Below are positions 53,261 through 64,000 of a stretch of 64,000 bases of DNA, piece after piece (position 1 is the stretch's first letter; each line of letters opens with the position of its first letter). A program made the translations under genes and the position numbers. Source of the DNA: Talinum fruticosum (taxonomy: Eukaryota; Streptophyta; Magnoliopsida; Caryophyllales; Talinaceae); NCBI GenBank assembly GCA_021018815.1, contig JAITYX010000126.1, positions 875,501 to 939,500 of the forward strand, given 5' to 3'. The notes beneath the pieces were generated by a model, which saw only the letters and a list, made by a program, of their open reading frames with translations, ran no database searches and was not told the DNA's origin.

Positions 53261-55226
53261 ATACAAGACTTTCTAACTTTGATAACTTTAACATTTTCAA
53301 AATACAAAAAATGCAAAAATGCAGCATGCAAGGTGTACAAGACAAATGAGGAAGAGACCAAATTTGAAGCAATACATTTCAAGTTTTGGCTGGCGGTTTT
53401 CGAGAGAGAGGGCACCACCCCCACCCCATTTCATGTGTCACGTCCATTGCACGACCCATTTACACTTCCTCATACGACATCGCATTTGCGCTGCCCCTCA
53501 TGCCTAGTCCATGATGTGCCCATCACTACTATTAGGTTTAGGACCCTTCTCTTTGAGTTTGAAGTAGGAAGAAGTTTTAAAAGATAAATTGTCAAAAATC
53601 AGGACTTCTGTATTATACGAGTTACAAAAGTACATAGAAAGAGTTAGAATGAAAGCTTCAAATTGAAAATAATGAGCTTTTATTGAAATATTGTTTATAA
53701 ATAAAGTCAAAGTTATCAATCGAGTGTCATCCTAATAATAAAGACTTCACACTTTTATCCTTTTCATCGTGGTTCGAATCTTGATATAGACAATTTCCTT
53801 ACTAGATGTATAAGAAGTTGAGATTTGTTGTCGCCTTAGGTTTTAATTCTACGTTTGGTATTCTTATCCTCTTTCCTGGGCATTTAAGTCCAACTGAGTT
53901 TATTCCTAATATAGGGCCCAGTTGGATCGTTCATACTTACTATTATAAAAAAAAAAAAAGTAAAGTCAAAGTTTTATTACTCTATCCAAGTAAATTCCAC
54001 AATTTGGCAAATTTACATACTAAAATTTTGGTCCCTTTTTTAAAATTCGAAGATTTCTTGTACAAAATTTGAATTTTAACATTTAACAAAATGATAGTTT
54101 GTTTGAAATGTTTGTTAAAATCATCTCGCTATAATTGTTATAACTAAAATGAATATAAATAAGTTAAAATGAGTTGAAATGATTAGTTGTTGTACTCGAA
54201 ATGAGTTGTACTCGATTAATTATTATAGTTGTTATAAGCTGTTATAAGTTGAAATATGTTAAAATGAGATAAAATTATTAATTACTATATTCATTATAGT
54301 CGACATGAGCATAATATCTTATATGCTCTCTGGAGTCACTATTTTTCGCCATATGTCACAAGATGGGTGGACGAACGGCAAAATAGGAGTGAGTTTTGTG
54401 AGCCTAATCTTCTTTTTCTCTCTTGGGAGTATATGCTTTCGGAAATATTTCGAATTTGTATAAAATAAGGTAGAAGTTGTTATAAATATTGATATAAACA
54501 TCATTTCAAATAGGCTCGGAGTATAACTCCCACTTGTGCTAAATTTAAAATATTTGAGTTTATACAACCTTATCATCGAAAGTAAAGAACCCAATTAATA
54601 ACATTTAAAAAAAGTAAAAAGACAAATTTCAACTTCAAAAGATTTGAATATTTCCCACAAATTTCCAAATAAAAACAAGATGAGCAAAGCCAATATGACG
54701 TGGTGTTAGAAAAGAATGTGGGGTTAATTGTTTGTTACATCCGAAATCAATGGGGATGTAACCCTAATTATTTATTATTGGAGAATGAATCAATCATAGA
54801 AGAGATTATTGTATTATATTGTGATCTCAATTTCCTCACCCAAAATAAATGTCAATGTGACATAGCCATCAGCCGCATGGCCCATGGGATGGGCCCAATC
54901 GTCGGCATGTATTTTGTATACTTTAATTCCAAACACAATAATTCTGTGCTACGTAGTACGTACTACTACTGTTTTTCCACTACTTCCAAGAGTATCACCA
55001 CAAATCAGTTTTCTTCGGTTGTTAACCCACCAAGGGATTAGACAAATAAAGCTTCTCATTTCTAATGAGATTTTTACCTTAAATGTTCACAGTTTGAAAG
55101 AAATTATAACTGTATTTTATTTTGATTGTCGACAGTTGTAAAGTTAATTATAAAAAATTCGGTTAATCGTATTTTATTTTGATTTGAAAGAAAATGTATG
55201 AATATGTAAGTAGGGTAAACATAATC
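53261..55226. other. AT-rich intergenic DNA
   Basis: A 144-codon frame (53153-53587) and others are not supported by motifs. 53915 (GGGCCCAGTTGGATCG) and the complement near 54510 (GAGCCTATTTGAAATG) loosely resemble MITE ends, but no target duplication was found. 54115-54300 is rich in GTTATAA and TGAGTTGAAATG variants. Confidence 0.4.
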
Positions 55227-55349
55227 GGTTATGTAACGACCCGTCCCTAAGAAAGTAATTAACCTTAAGTGCATTAAAAATTAGCTCGAGCGCGTGCATT
55301 TCAAATTTTCAAATATTTTCATATTATTCATGTGTATATACATATGTGC

Positions 55350-55410
<61 letters not shown>

Positions 55411-58400
55411 TATGTCAATGTTGTTTAAAGTGCAGGAACCGGATGACAACAACGACGACGCACGAACGTACTCCATAAATTTCAACGACTCGAAGATAAT
55501 TAATATTATTATTATATAACTAATTTATTTTGAGTTCTAAAAATCCCTAAACGAATGAAATGAATAAAATTTTATAAAAACTTAATAGTACTAAAAATAA
55601 GGGATAAGTTTAATAAGCAAGATACTAGCAAGTTTGTAAGATTAAGAAGTAGGATGGAAATTAAGAATGAGATTGAGTTTGGGCTGAAATAATGATAAAC
55701 CTTACTAAGGATTCGGGCCCAAAAGTGAAGGAGCTGGTCGGCCTAGTGAAAGAGGAAGCAAGAGGAGTATAAATACTTAAGAAACCCTAAAACTCTCATT
55801 TTCTCCTAAGCCTAATACCGATACTCACAAAACTCTCTCCTCTCTCTCTACCACCGACGCCTCTCTGCAGCCCCCATTTTCACCACCCATCGGCGGCCCT
55901 CCAGCCTTGCCGACCGTCGCTGCCGCCTAGCCACCACCACCACCATCACCATCTTCGCCGATCTCCTCACCAAACACCCTAAAACCCATCCTTCCCTTTG
56001 TCTGCCTCCTCCGCCTCCCTCTTCCCGCTTGTTTCATCCACCTGAAACACCACCACGACACACCGACAGCCGCCGCTACTACCTTCTCGCCGCGCCGACC
56101 AAACGCCGCAAACCGCCGGCTTTGCGCTCGTTCTGTCCCGGATTTGCGATCGTTTGGCCTCAGCCTACTCTTGTCCCAAGCCATCCGGCCTCCGTCGCCT
56201 CCGTCGCCCACCGGCGTCGCTCACTACCACCGGCGACTTCTTCGACCGCCGGCCGTCTACCTCATCTTCGACTCATCCTCCGATCTTCAACCCTTCAAAC
56301 CCTCAAAATCATTACACTAAAAAAATTAACCCCCTTCACCGGATTTTTAGGGTAATCTTTCGCTTTAATTTAATTTCTTAGAATAAATTCCAGCTTCGGC
56401 TTGTTTACTTAATTTCTAGGGTTAATTTTCAGATTCGGTTTTCAGTACTTTAATTTAATTATTTGAGTTGTAATTGGTATTCTGTTCGTTTGGTGATTTA
56501 AGTTGGATTATGATTTGTTTATGATTGATTCATGAAATTTGGTAAGATCTAGTGATAGTTGATATGTGCTGGATATACCGAAAAGTGAAGAAAAACCATG
56601 GATAATCTCTCGTATGAAGGATATTTATGGACAAACCCTTGTATGAAGGGTATTTATGGACAATTTCGTATAAGGACAATTAGGAAATAATTCTGAGTTA
56701 GGAATTACCTTTGGTTATTTAACCTATTGAAGAGATTAATGGACAGATTGAGGATGAGGATGATAATTAATTGTGGGCAGATATGAAATCGAAGAGTGAG
56801 GATTGACCTCTTTGGGGAAATAAGTATGCCCTTTCAAAATAAAATAAGGATAGACAACAAGTACATAAAAGAGTGAATAAAGGGGTTTGCCTAATGAGTA
56901 GCTAATAACCGCAATTAAAAGTATAACCTTTCTTTGGTTTTAAAGGCAAGTACTATGTAAATACCATTTATCAATAAGTTTTGGTAGAAAAGCAAGGTAA
57001 GTGTTCAATGTACTACATATACACATAATTATGTATGCATCTTATAAAAGAAATCAATAAACGAACCTTATTAGTTAGAGTTACCTTTGATGCTTTTTAG
57101 AAGAGAATTGCGTATTTGATTATAAAGACAGACTATATATATATATATAAATAATAGGCATGCGTTGGGTAAGCGAGAAAAACAAATGTTATATAGAGTA
57201 AAGACATCATTAATATCCTTTAGTAGAAGCTAACTTTATTAGCTTTCGTTTCAAATAATTTTGAAATAATTTAATAAATAAATAAGTCATAAAATCCAGT
57301 TTATTAATAAAACTCTTATGTCCTTAATTAAGGTCATCAAACACCAACGTCGTACGTTCATCCGGATTCCGCTCGTAAAGAAAAAGAAGGAGGAACGTCA
57401 GTAAGGTATGTTCATTGATCGTGCCCTTCAATGTTTTATTTACAAATTAAGGCCGGATATGGCCGACATTAACAACAATAAAGAATTATTTGTAAATAAT
57501 ATTTGCCATCATTAATATGGACCCGCCCATCAAGTGCCATTATTTGGTACGCCCAATATCCAGGTTGGTAACCCCGTAATCGGTTAACCGCCTTCAACCG
57601 GACTATCCGATCGGTCCGGGTGTGTGCACATGCGTTTAGGGAAACCCGACGATCGTAAAGGGATCCATTCGGATAATAAATCAGCAACAGCTTTACATTA
57701 TTCACCTCCCTCATTTATAAATGAATTGAAATGCATGCGCTCAATTTAATTATTTCATTACTATTATTTTACTCGCATGATAGTGAACGTATTGAGTTTC
57801 GACTCACATTGCAAAAATATTTCCTTGTTTTGTTTTAGGTAAGAATAGTGAAGACGGCAAGTCATAGAAGAATCGTGTTCGAGGCTTAGGGGCTCGGCTC
57901 GCCATGATAACCTTTTGGAGACTTGTACATAAGTGTTATGGGTTAAGAACTAGTGAATGTTGGGTTACCCTGTACTTTTGTTCGGCTTTGTACAAATTAT
58001 AGTTTCTTTTGTAGTTGACTGTTAAATAGGGTAATCTAAGCTGAATAGTTTAGTATTTGACTCTCGTTAGCCTTGCCTTTCCGCTGGTAAGGGCGGCGGT
58101 GACGCTCCTAAACCTTTTCCGCTGCGCTAATTAGGGGTGAGCAAAAATTCCGGTACCGGTTCCGGACCGAACCGGTCTGGACCCGGCGGGTCCAGAACCG
58201 GACCCGGTTGGACCGGGACCGGGACCGGGACCGGGTCCAATTTGTAGGACCCGGTTATAACCGGTCCGGGACCGAGTAGTAAAATCTTGGACCCGGTCCC
58301 GGACCCGGTCCCGAGCTACTCGGTTTTATTATAATATATATATATATATTCAAACCCTAACTAATCTTGGACCCGACCTTGAGTCTTTGTTTGCTTTGCC

Positions 58401-58732
58401 TAAAAAAAAAAAAAATCAAATAGTTAAAATATAGGATAATTATTGCCTAAAATTTTACCAAAAAAATTGTAAAAAGTATAAAAACAAAAATGATAATTGA
58501 AAAACTAAAAAAAAAAAAAAAAAAAGACAAGAATCGGGTACTCTGGTCCCGGAACCGGTTCCAACCGGGTCCGGGACCGGGTCTCGATTTTGGACCCGGT
58601 TGCAACCGGGACCGGGACCGGGTCCGGCCAAAACGACCAGGTACCCGGTTCCGCTCAGCCCTAGCGCTAATCACTCGGTTAACGGGTTGCTTAGCCTAAA
58701 CTAGTGATTATGAGTTGGGGCGTTACGAGTTA
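55227..58732 (+). mobile_element. Probable Ty3/gypsy-type solo LTR (about 2.96 kb without nested MITE)
   Basis: Starts TGTAACGACCCGTCCC at 55232 and ends GGGGCGTTACG at 58727, near-perfect inverted ends. The TGTAACG...CGTTAC(A) ends are typical of long LTRs of plant Tekay/Del-type chromoviruses. Flanks are GGTTA (55227-55231) and AGTTA (58728-58732), one mismatch. Internal features: (TA)n 55340-55402, TATAAATA at 55768-55775, telo-box-like AAACCCTAAAACTC, then a GC-rich leader-like stretch (55850-56340). No gag-pol or second LTR lies in the window. Frames of 75-108 codons at 56029-56381 are low-complexity and not called as genes. Confidence 0.6.
58124..58671. mobile_element. hAT-type MITE nested in the LTR, 8-bp TSD
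   Basis: Element 58132-58663 (532 bp). Ends TAGGGGTGAGC and GCTCAGCCCTA are imperfect terminal inverted repeats (10 of 11). Direct repeats GCGCTAAT at 58124-58131 and 58664-58671 are the 8-bp target duplication expected of hAT elements. Subterminal regions carry many GGACCGG and GGGACC units, in both orientations, so single strands could fold into a long hairpin. No transposase. The terminal G of TAGGG and the 8-bp duplication support the hAT superfamily. Confidence 0.85.
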
Positions 58733-58735
58733 AGT

Positions 58736-59142
58736 GGACTTTCGGTTAATTGAAATTCGGTTAACCGAGTTTTCGGTTAAAAAAATCAAACCGAAAATTT
58801 TGATTAACCGAAAAATCTGTTCGTGCAAAACCGTGAATCGTAAACCGAACCGAACTTATCGGTTAACCTCGTTCTTTACAATTTTAATTTAGTGGGCTTG
58901 CTAAGTCGGGCTTGATTATTAGGGTTTCTTTTAATGAAAAAACCCAACAATTAAAACTTGGGTCGATTTTTGGTTAATTGAAAATTTCAACAATTGAACC
59001 GAAACCGAACCGTTAACCGAAAAAAAAAAAATGGTTCGGTTAACCAAACCGACTTTTACCTAAAAATTTGACCAATTAACCGTAATTTCGATTCAATTTT
59101 TGGTTCGTTTTTTCGGTTTTGATTTTTTCTGCTCACCCCTAA
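58736..59142. mobile_element. Second hAT-like MITE remnant, left end missing
   Basis: The right end TTCTGCTCACCCCTA (59127-59141) is the complement of a TAGGGGTGAGC terminus. The body is full of CGGTTAACC and CCGAACCGAA units in both orientations. No matching left terminus or target duplication is visible at 58730-58745, so it is probably truncated at or near the LTR end. Confidence 0.5.
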
Positions 59143-60797
59143 TTGTAAGGAGTTATAAGATTATAAAGTAAGGATAAATAAAATATGACTATCTTGGTCA
59201 AACCCCTCCCTAAAAAAAAATCGACTTAAATATAAAAAGTGCGTGTAAGCTAATATAATTGGTAAAATTTTTTTTATAGGTGTTAAAAAAATTAAGGTTA
59301 AATTCACTTATTTGACTTGTAGTGTTTCGCTGTGAACCAAATGAAATATAGTGTCATCTTGAATAATAAAAATATTATGTATTATTTAACATTTGCTCTT
59401 TTTAAATATCTTAATTTCGAATCTTATGAATAAAGTCTTATAATAACGAGTATTACAATATTATTTATGAACCTACTGTTAATTTATTCCGTTAATAGGT
59501 ACCAATGCCTACAAAAAAAAAAAAAGGGAAAAAAAGAAAGAAAAAGATCGTGTTGTACCAGTTGGATTAGACTAGCTTGGCCGATGAGCTATACTTGAAT
59601 CAAGAATTTAAGGACACTGACTAGTTCTTGACCATCAAATCAAAGTAGTCAAATAAGTGAATTTTTTTTTAAAAAAAGTCATATATGAATAAGATCCTGT
59701 ATGATTATTCTTTGGTTCACTCAATTCTGTTTTTATTTCTACATTTTTCACTTTTAATACTTTTTTTTTGCAGAGGTTTTACTTTTAGAACTTTTTATGT
59801 TATATGGTATCAATGTCCTTTATTTCCATTAATTTATATAGACATTTTCTAATTGCGATAAATAAAGGTGATAACATGAGATAAATTATGATAATAAATT
59901 CATAATTAGATGATTTACTGTCAATCGGTTCAATTCAGTACGATGTCTCAACTAAATATCTTATGAATCGATAATTTAAATGATAATCTAAGACCTAACA
60001 ATGATGAATTTAAATGAGCTATGGCTATCTAGTATCCACCAATTTTAGATTTTATATAAAAAAAGTGGGCCTTATTATCCAGTCAAACCTAACAATATTG
60101 CTCTCAAGCAGGGTGGATATATATATTGTAAGATTGAGAAATTATAGAGAAGAAGACAATTTTATAGGTGGCACAATTTTTGAGATTCTAATTAGCCAGT
60201 TTTCTTTAGGAAGATTGTTTTAGGAGCCTCATTATCCCAACAACCCTTCTTGGCTGCTTCCCTCAATCAACACTTGCACTACGCCACCACTTCACCCAAT
60301 CACACAGTTCTTCCTTTTGTTCGTCACCCAAAATCCTAAATAACTGTCAAGACTCGTTAAAAGGATGAATTTTATAAGAAATAATGTGGAGTCGTTGCAG
60401 TACTTCGAGATCGAGATCTGAGTCCCACTTAGATGGAGTATGAAAGGTCACATATAGATGTCCTTACTTTCATTCGGAAAAAGGTCAGAATTTTGTACTA
60501 TAGATTACAATTACTTACAATTATTCAAATTAAAAGGTTAAACAATATGGATGTGGTCGAATAGGTGAACTTAGATTGATTTCTTTTGTACTCACCACAT
60601 ATCAGGAACATGCCATGAAATGGCAAATAAGCACAGATTTAGTAGGCATTTCTTCCCTTTGTTCGGGGTTCAAGAGGAGCCACAAAGGCAGATGAGGACA
60701 AGTTTCGAACCCAAGTCTCAGATGCTCGATTCAAAAATTTATTGACCCAGGCCAACATCATGTTACATTTTATTTTTCTTCTGAGTAATATGTTTCA
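59143..60797. other. AT-rich intergenic DNA and subtilase 3' flank
   Basis: No gene recognised. Poly-A runs near 59510 and poly-T near 59763. The last ~200 bases are the 3' flank of the subtilase gene; no clear polyadenylation signal was identified. Confidence 0.5.
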
Positions 60798-63700
60798 TCA
60801 TATTTCAGAATAATAATCTCCGATGACAGTTCTGACAACCAAAGGTGTTCTCACAACATGCAAACCATCCTCCCAATAGAGATAGCCAAAAGAATATCTA
60901 CCCTGGACTCTCAGCTGAGGGGTGAATGTCACCTTGAACTTGTGCTTCTTTGCTGTAGAATTGAAGGCCAAAACTGAAGGCTCAACTTTCACACTTACAC
61001 CGGGTGGAGGTTCAACTCTTGCTTTATACACGGATATAACAGGACCGACATTTGTAACTGTTCTTCTCGCTGTCAAGCTCTTCTTCAGTTCAGGGACAGA
61101 AATGGAAGGCAGATTTAAATCTAAACGCAAGTCCATTCCTCTTTGACACTTTGCTTTAGCTTTAGTCATAGACCGGATAGCAGAATTCTGATATCCCGAG
61201 GAGCAGAGGAAACTGATATAATCTGTTGGTTTGATGTCATAAATGAGGCCCGGATCAAAAGCCTTGTTGGGTTCAATGTGGCCACCTCCGTAATCAAATG
61301 GATCGGCCTCCTTGTAGGGTAGGCCCTCGGCCACAATATGTTGCCTATACTCATCCTCTATAGAGGCTGCATGTAATTAAAGAGAGGCGGGAGAATCTTA
61401 ATCTTACAAACTCATCAGAATGTACAGTTTCGAAGAACTACACCCACCTTCCCATGTTAAATGATTGGACTGAGCTATTAACCTCTTGACTCACATTTAC
61501 CGAATTTACATGATTGCATTGAAACATGTCATCTCACAAGGTTCTTACCAACAATAATAATATGGGATGGGGTGATATTTGGAAAACTGGGAGTACTTAC
61601 CTGTAGTGACTATTGCAGACTTAACAGCAGCAGGGGTCCATGTTGGATGGACAGATTTTAGAAGAGCCACAACTCCGGATACATGAGGACAAGCCGAAGA
61701 TGTTCCTGATTCAATTCTGAACTTTTGTGGTGGTAGTCCACCGGGTGACGGATCAAGAGTAGAAACAGGAGAAATTGCTGCCAAGATATTGACTCCCGGA
61801 GCAGCAATGTCAGGCTGCGAATTAGAGGTACTTACAAAAATCAGCAAATTAAAAATGAGAATGTAAATGTGGAATCGAAATTTCAAATAACAGTCAAAGA
61901 GATGCAAAACAGCTTTCTTTTTCTTTTCAGTTTCACCCATTTCTGCACAGCCCGGGGGGTAATTTATATGAAATGAACTAATGAAGAAGATAAGTGGGGG
62001 CACCTTTAGTACATGTGGGGAGAGAGAACTGGGTCCCCGGGAAGAGAAGAATGCAACTTCTGGTGAGATTTGACGTCCCACGACTGTTTTAGTGGGTCTG
62101 AACTTTACTACTGGTTCACTGTTGCTTGCAGAAAACACAGAAGCACCATAAAGATTCATTTCTCCATTTGTGTTATGAAGCTTCTGAAAATAATAATACA
62201 TACCTGGCTGCATCAATATAGTTCAAAACAGATGTTCCTACCGTGTAGTCCACCAAAACAGTAGGGAAGCCTGAGCTTAGAGAAACATCCTTGTTCGGAA
62301 ATTGGGCAAATATAATACCTACACCTTTAGCTTTCTTAACAGTTTCAGCAGCAACGTCCCATGCTCGTTGTGCTTTAGATTGGAAACAAAGAACCACCTT
62401 TCCTCTTGCTAATGTAGCATCCAAGCTTCCTGGAGCACAATTCCTGTTGATCAATCAAAGGAGTTAAGTGGCCAGAAGAATGAGCGTTTTGCTTCGATGA
62501 CCAGCAGTGATTTATGAAAAGAGAACTTACATTGATCCATCTCCAATGTATCCTCCAAATGCAAGGGAATGGAACCTTTTCAAACCCTTCCCCACAAGTA
62601 AAGATTGTCCCTGCATATGAAAAGGCAATCAATGGAAAACTTTATACAGGTGATCCAACAAACAAACAAATTAGTAAAACACATTTTAATGCATATGATA
62701 GGCTAATCCAACAGGAACAAAATTCATAACAGCATCATGACTCATTTGAACTATTCTGGCAAACTTTTGCTTCCTTTGGTGCAATGCAATGCATTATTTG
62801 ACAGTGTTGGGAAAACGTAACACTTGCAAGGCAGTCTAAAATCTGAAATTTGTAAAATACAATGGAAATACCCAGAGAGTCTTGTTGTTCCCCAAGGTGA
62901 AAGCTGTAGGAAAAGCCCGATCAATGGTGCTCGCTGCAACAGTTATCAACCAAGGAGCAATGCCAGTAACTGTTTGTGGATGAGGGCCTGAGTTTCCAGC
63001 TGCACATACTACAGTAATCCCTTTGGCTACAGCATGGAAGGAACCAATGGCTACAGGATCACTCACTAAAGTATTAAGAGGAGGAGGTGAACCCAGAGAC
63101 AATGAAATTACATCCACCCCATCAGAGATGGCATCATCAAAAGCAGCTAGAATATCAGCAGAGCTGCAAACACCATCTAGCCAACATGCTTTATAGACAG
63201 CTAACCAAGCTCGTGGAGCGCCCCCTGGCCAGTCCATTTGCCAGATTTGCAAATCTAGCGTTTTCCACAAGGGCCCCAGCAGCCGTTGAGGCCGTATGAG
63301 TACCATGACCAACTGCATCACGAGGAGACAAGAATTCAGGCCCAGCACTCCTGTTCAGACTGCCTAGTTCAGCCTCATAACCTTTGATATACCATCGTGC
63401 CCCAATGATTTTCCTGTGAGAACATCCAAGATAGAGAGAACTTCGGAAATTAGATAGCCAAAAACTCCTTAACTTACAGAACTGTGATCACTAACTTAGT
63501 CCTTGATATTCCCATTCTTAAGATCTAGCTCTAAGGACTAAAAACTGAATGCAAAAAGTCCCCAAAGTGGAGTGTCCATGCAAATGTGTAAGGAAACAAG
63601 TAGAACAGAACTCAACTTGTTACAATGAGATTGATTGAATTTTTCACCTCCCTGACATATTCCATGCCAACGAGATGGAGCGTCGTCCATACCATCATCT

Positions 63701-63963
63701 TTAAAGCTCTCTGACTCAGGCCATATGCCTGCACCAGAAAAGCTTAAATAACACAAAAAATAATTGCTTCATAACCATAAATAATAGATGTACCCCTATA
63801 TACATACCGCTGTCTATGACACCAACTATCGAACCAGAACCCAAGCATGCTTTTGAGAGGATCCCATTAGCAATTTGTGGTTTTACATGGAGGAAATCCC
63901 AACTCCTAGTAGTCTGTACCTTCAGAATTCTATTTGGAACTACTCCAACGACCCCAGGAAGAT
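60798..63963 (-). CDS. Subtilisin-like serine protease (SBT3-like subtilase), 5' end beyond window
   Basis: Visible exons on the minus strand: 63963-63808, 63728-63617, 63413-62872, 62610-62531, 62443-62204, 62118-62004, 61814-61601, 61366-60798. All introns are GT-AG; about 676 codons. The first visible exon holds the end of the I9 propeptide ([11 protein letters not shown]) and catalytic Asp in VGVIDSG (63814-63812). Catalytic His is in GHGTHTAS (63307-63305), oxyanion Asn in AAGNSGP, Ser in [11 protein letters not shown] (61700-61698). A PA-type insert lies in exons 4-6, and the C-terminal Fn3-like domain in the last exon ([16 protein letters not shown]). Signal peptide and most of the propeptide lie beyond 64000. 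Plant subtilases are usually secreted, and this multi-exon structure fits SBT3-type genes. Defect: the C5 run at 63221-63225 shifts the frame between NGLA and [14 protein letters not shown]. Sequencing error or pseudogene. Confidence 0.9.
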
Positions 63964-64000
63964 CTGTACGATTTTAGTCAGATTCTGTTGGCTTAAACAA

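Noticed and set aside
53765..53790. GGTTCGAATC resembling a tRNA T-arm
   Set aside because: The flanking bases do not form a T stem, and no D arm, anticodon stem or acceptor stem could be drawn upstream.
55927..56381. Overlapping plus and minus frames rich in Pro, Arg and Ser (75-108 codons)
   Set aside because: Open on both strands because of GC-rich low-complexity sequence in the LTR leader; no family motif and no start context favouring any of them.
58447..58699. Open frames encoding RF/GPGP repeats on both strands
   Set aside because: They are translations of the GGACCGGG array of the MITE and carry no independent coding evidence.

Overview
This is nuclear DNA from a flowering plant, most likely a eudicot. 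The evidence is AT-rich intergenic DNA, short exons with GT-AG introns, plant Ty1/copia and Ty3/gypsy LTR elements, an hAT-type MITE, and two recognisable plant gene families: a GATA zinc-finger factor and a multi-exon subtilisin-like protease. No rRNA, tRNA, CRISPR or bacterial-style operon was seen.

Layout. (1) 1-5 kb, mostly minus strand: two degenerate tandem copies of an unidentified gene segment, split by a clean 484-bp solo copia LTR (2709-3192, TSD TGGAC) and led by a minus-strand TATA promoter near 4.94 kb. (2) 6-41 kb, plus strand: a patchwork of partial, rearranged copies of one or two unidentified genes. Promoter-like starts recur near 6.1, 20.6, 26.6, 31.2 and 34.7 kb and variously carry TATA boxes, CGCG palindromes, TGGGCC/GGCCCA motifs and telo-boxes. 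Exon-like blocks recur at 7-12, 22.5-26, 13.9-17 and 31-33 kb. One pair is a direct tandem duplication with a readable junction (7163/9917). A palindromic, internally scrambled copia element (14244-15698) sits in one block, and the matching block at 32.1 kb preserves the empty site. I could not name the parent gene. One short exon resembles GT31 beta-1,3-galactosyltransferases. (3) 41-47 kb: AT-rich intergenic DNA. (4) 47.1-48.2 kb, minus: a two-exon GATA factor (GATA5/6/7-like) with two one-base frameshifts, both in C runs. (5) 48.6-60.8 kb: intergenic and TE-rich DNA, with a 348-bp tandem repeat, a probable ~3-kb gypsy-type solo LTR (55232-58727) and a 532-bp hAT MITE nested in it (8-bp TSD GCGCTAAT). 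(6) 60.8-64 kb, minus: a subtilase with eight visible exons, intact catalytic Asp/His/Ser, a frameshift at a C5 run, and a 5' end beyond the window.

The two recognisable genes are independent of each other: one is a nuclear transcription factor, the other a presumably secreted protease. The most unusual features are the repeatedly duplicated promoter/exon cluster, the palindromic copia insertion dated relative to a paralogous empty site, and an unusual number of short near-perfect tandem duplications (29-139 bp). All three frameshifts in the recognisable genes lie in G/C homopolymers, so sequencing error must be excluded before either gene is called a pseudogene.
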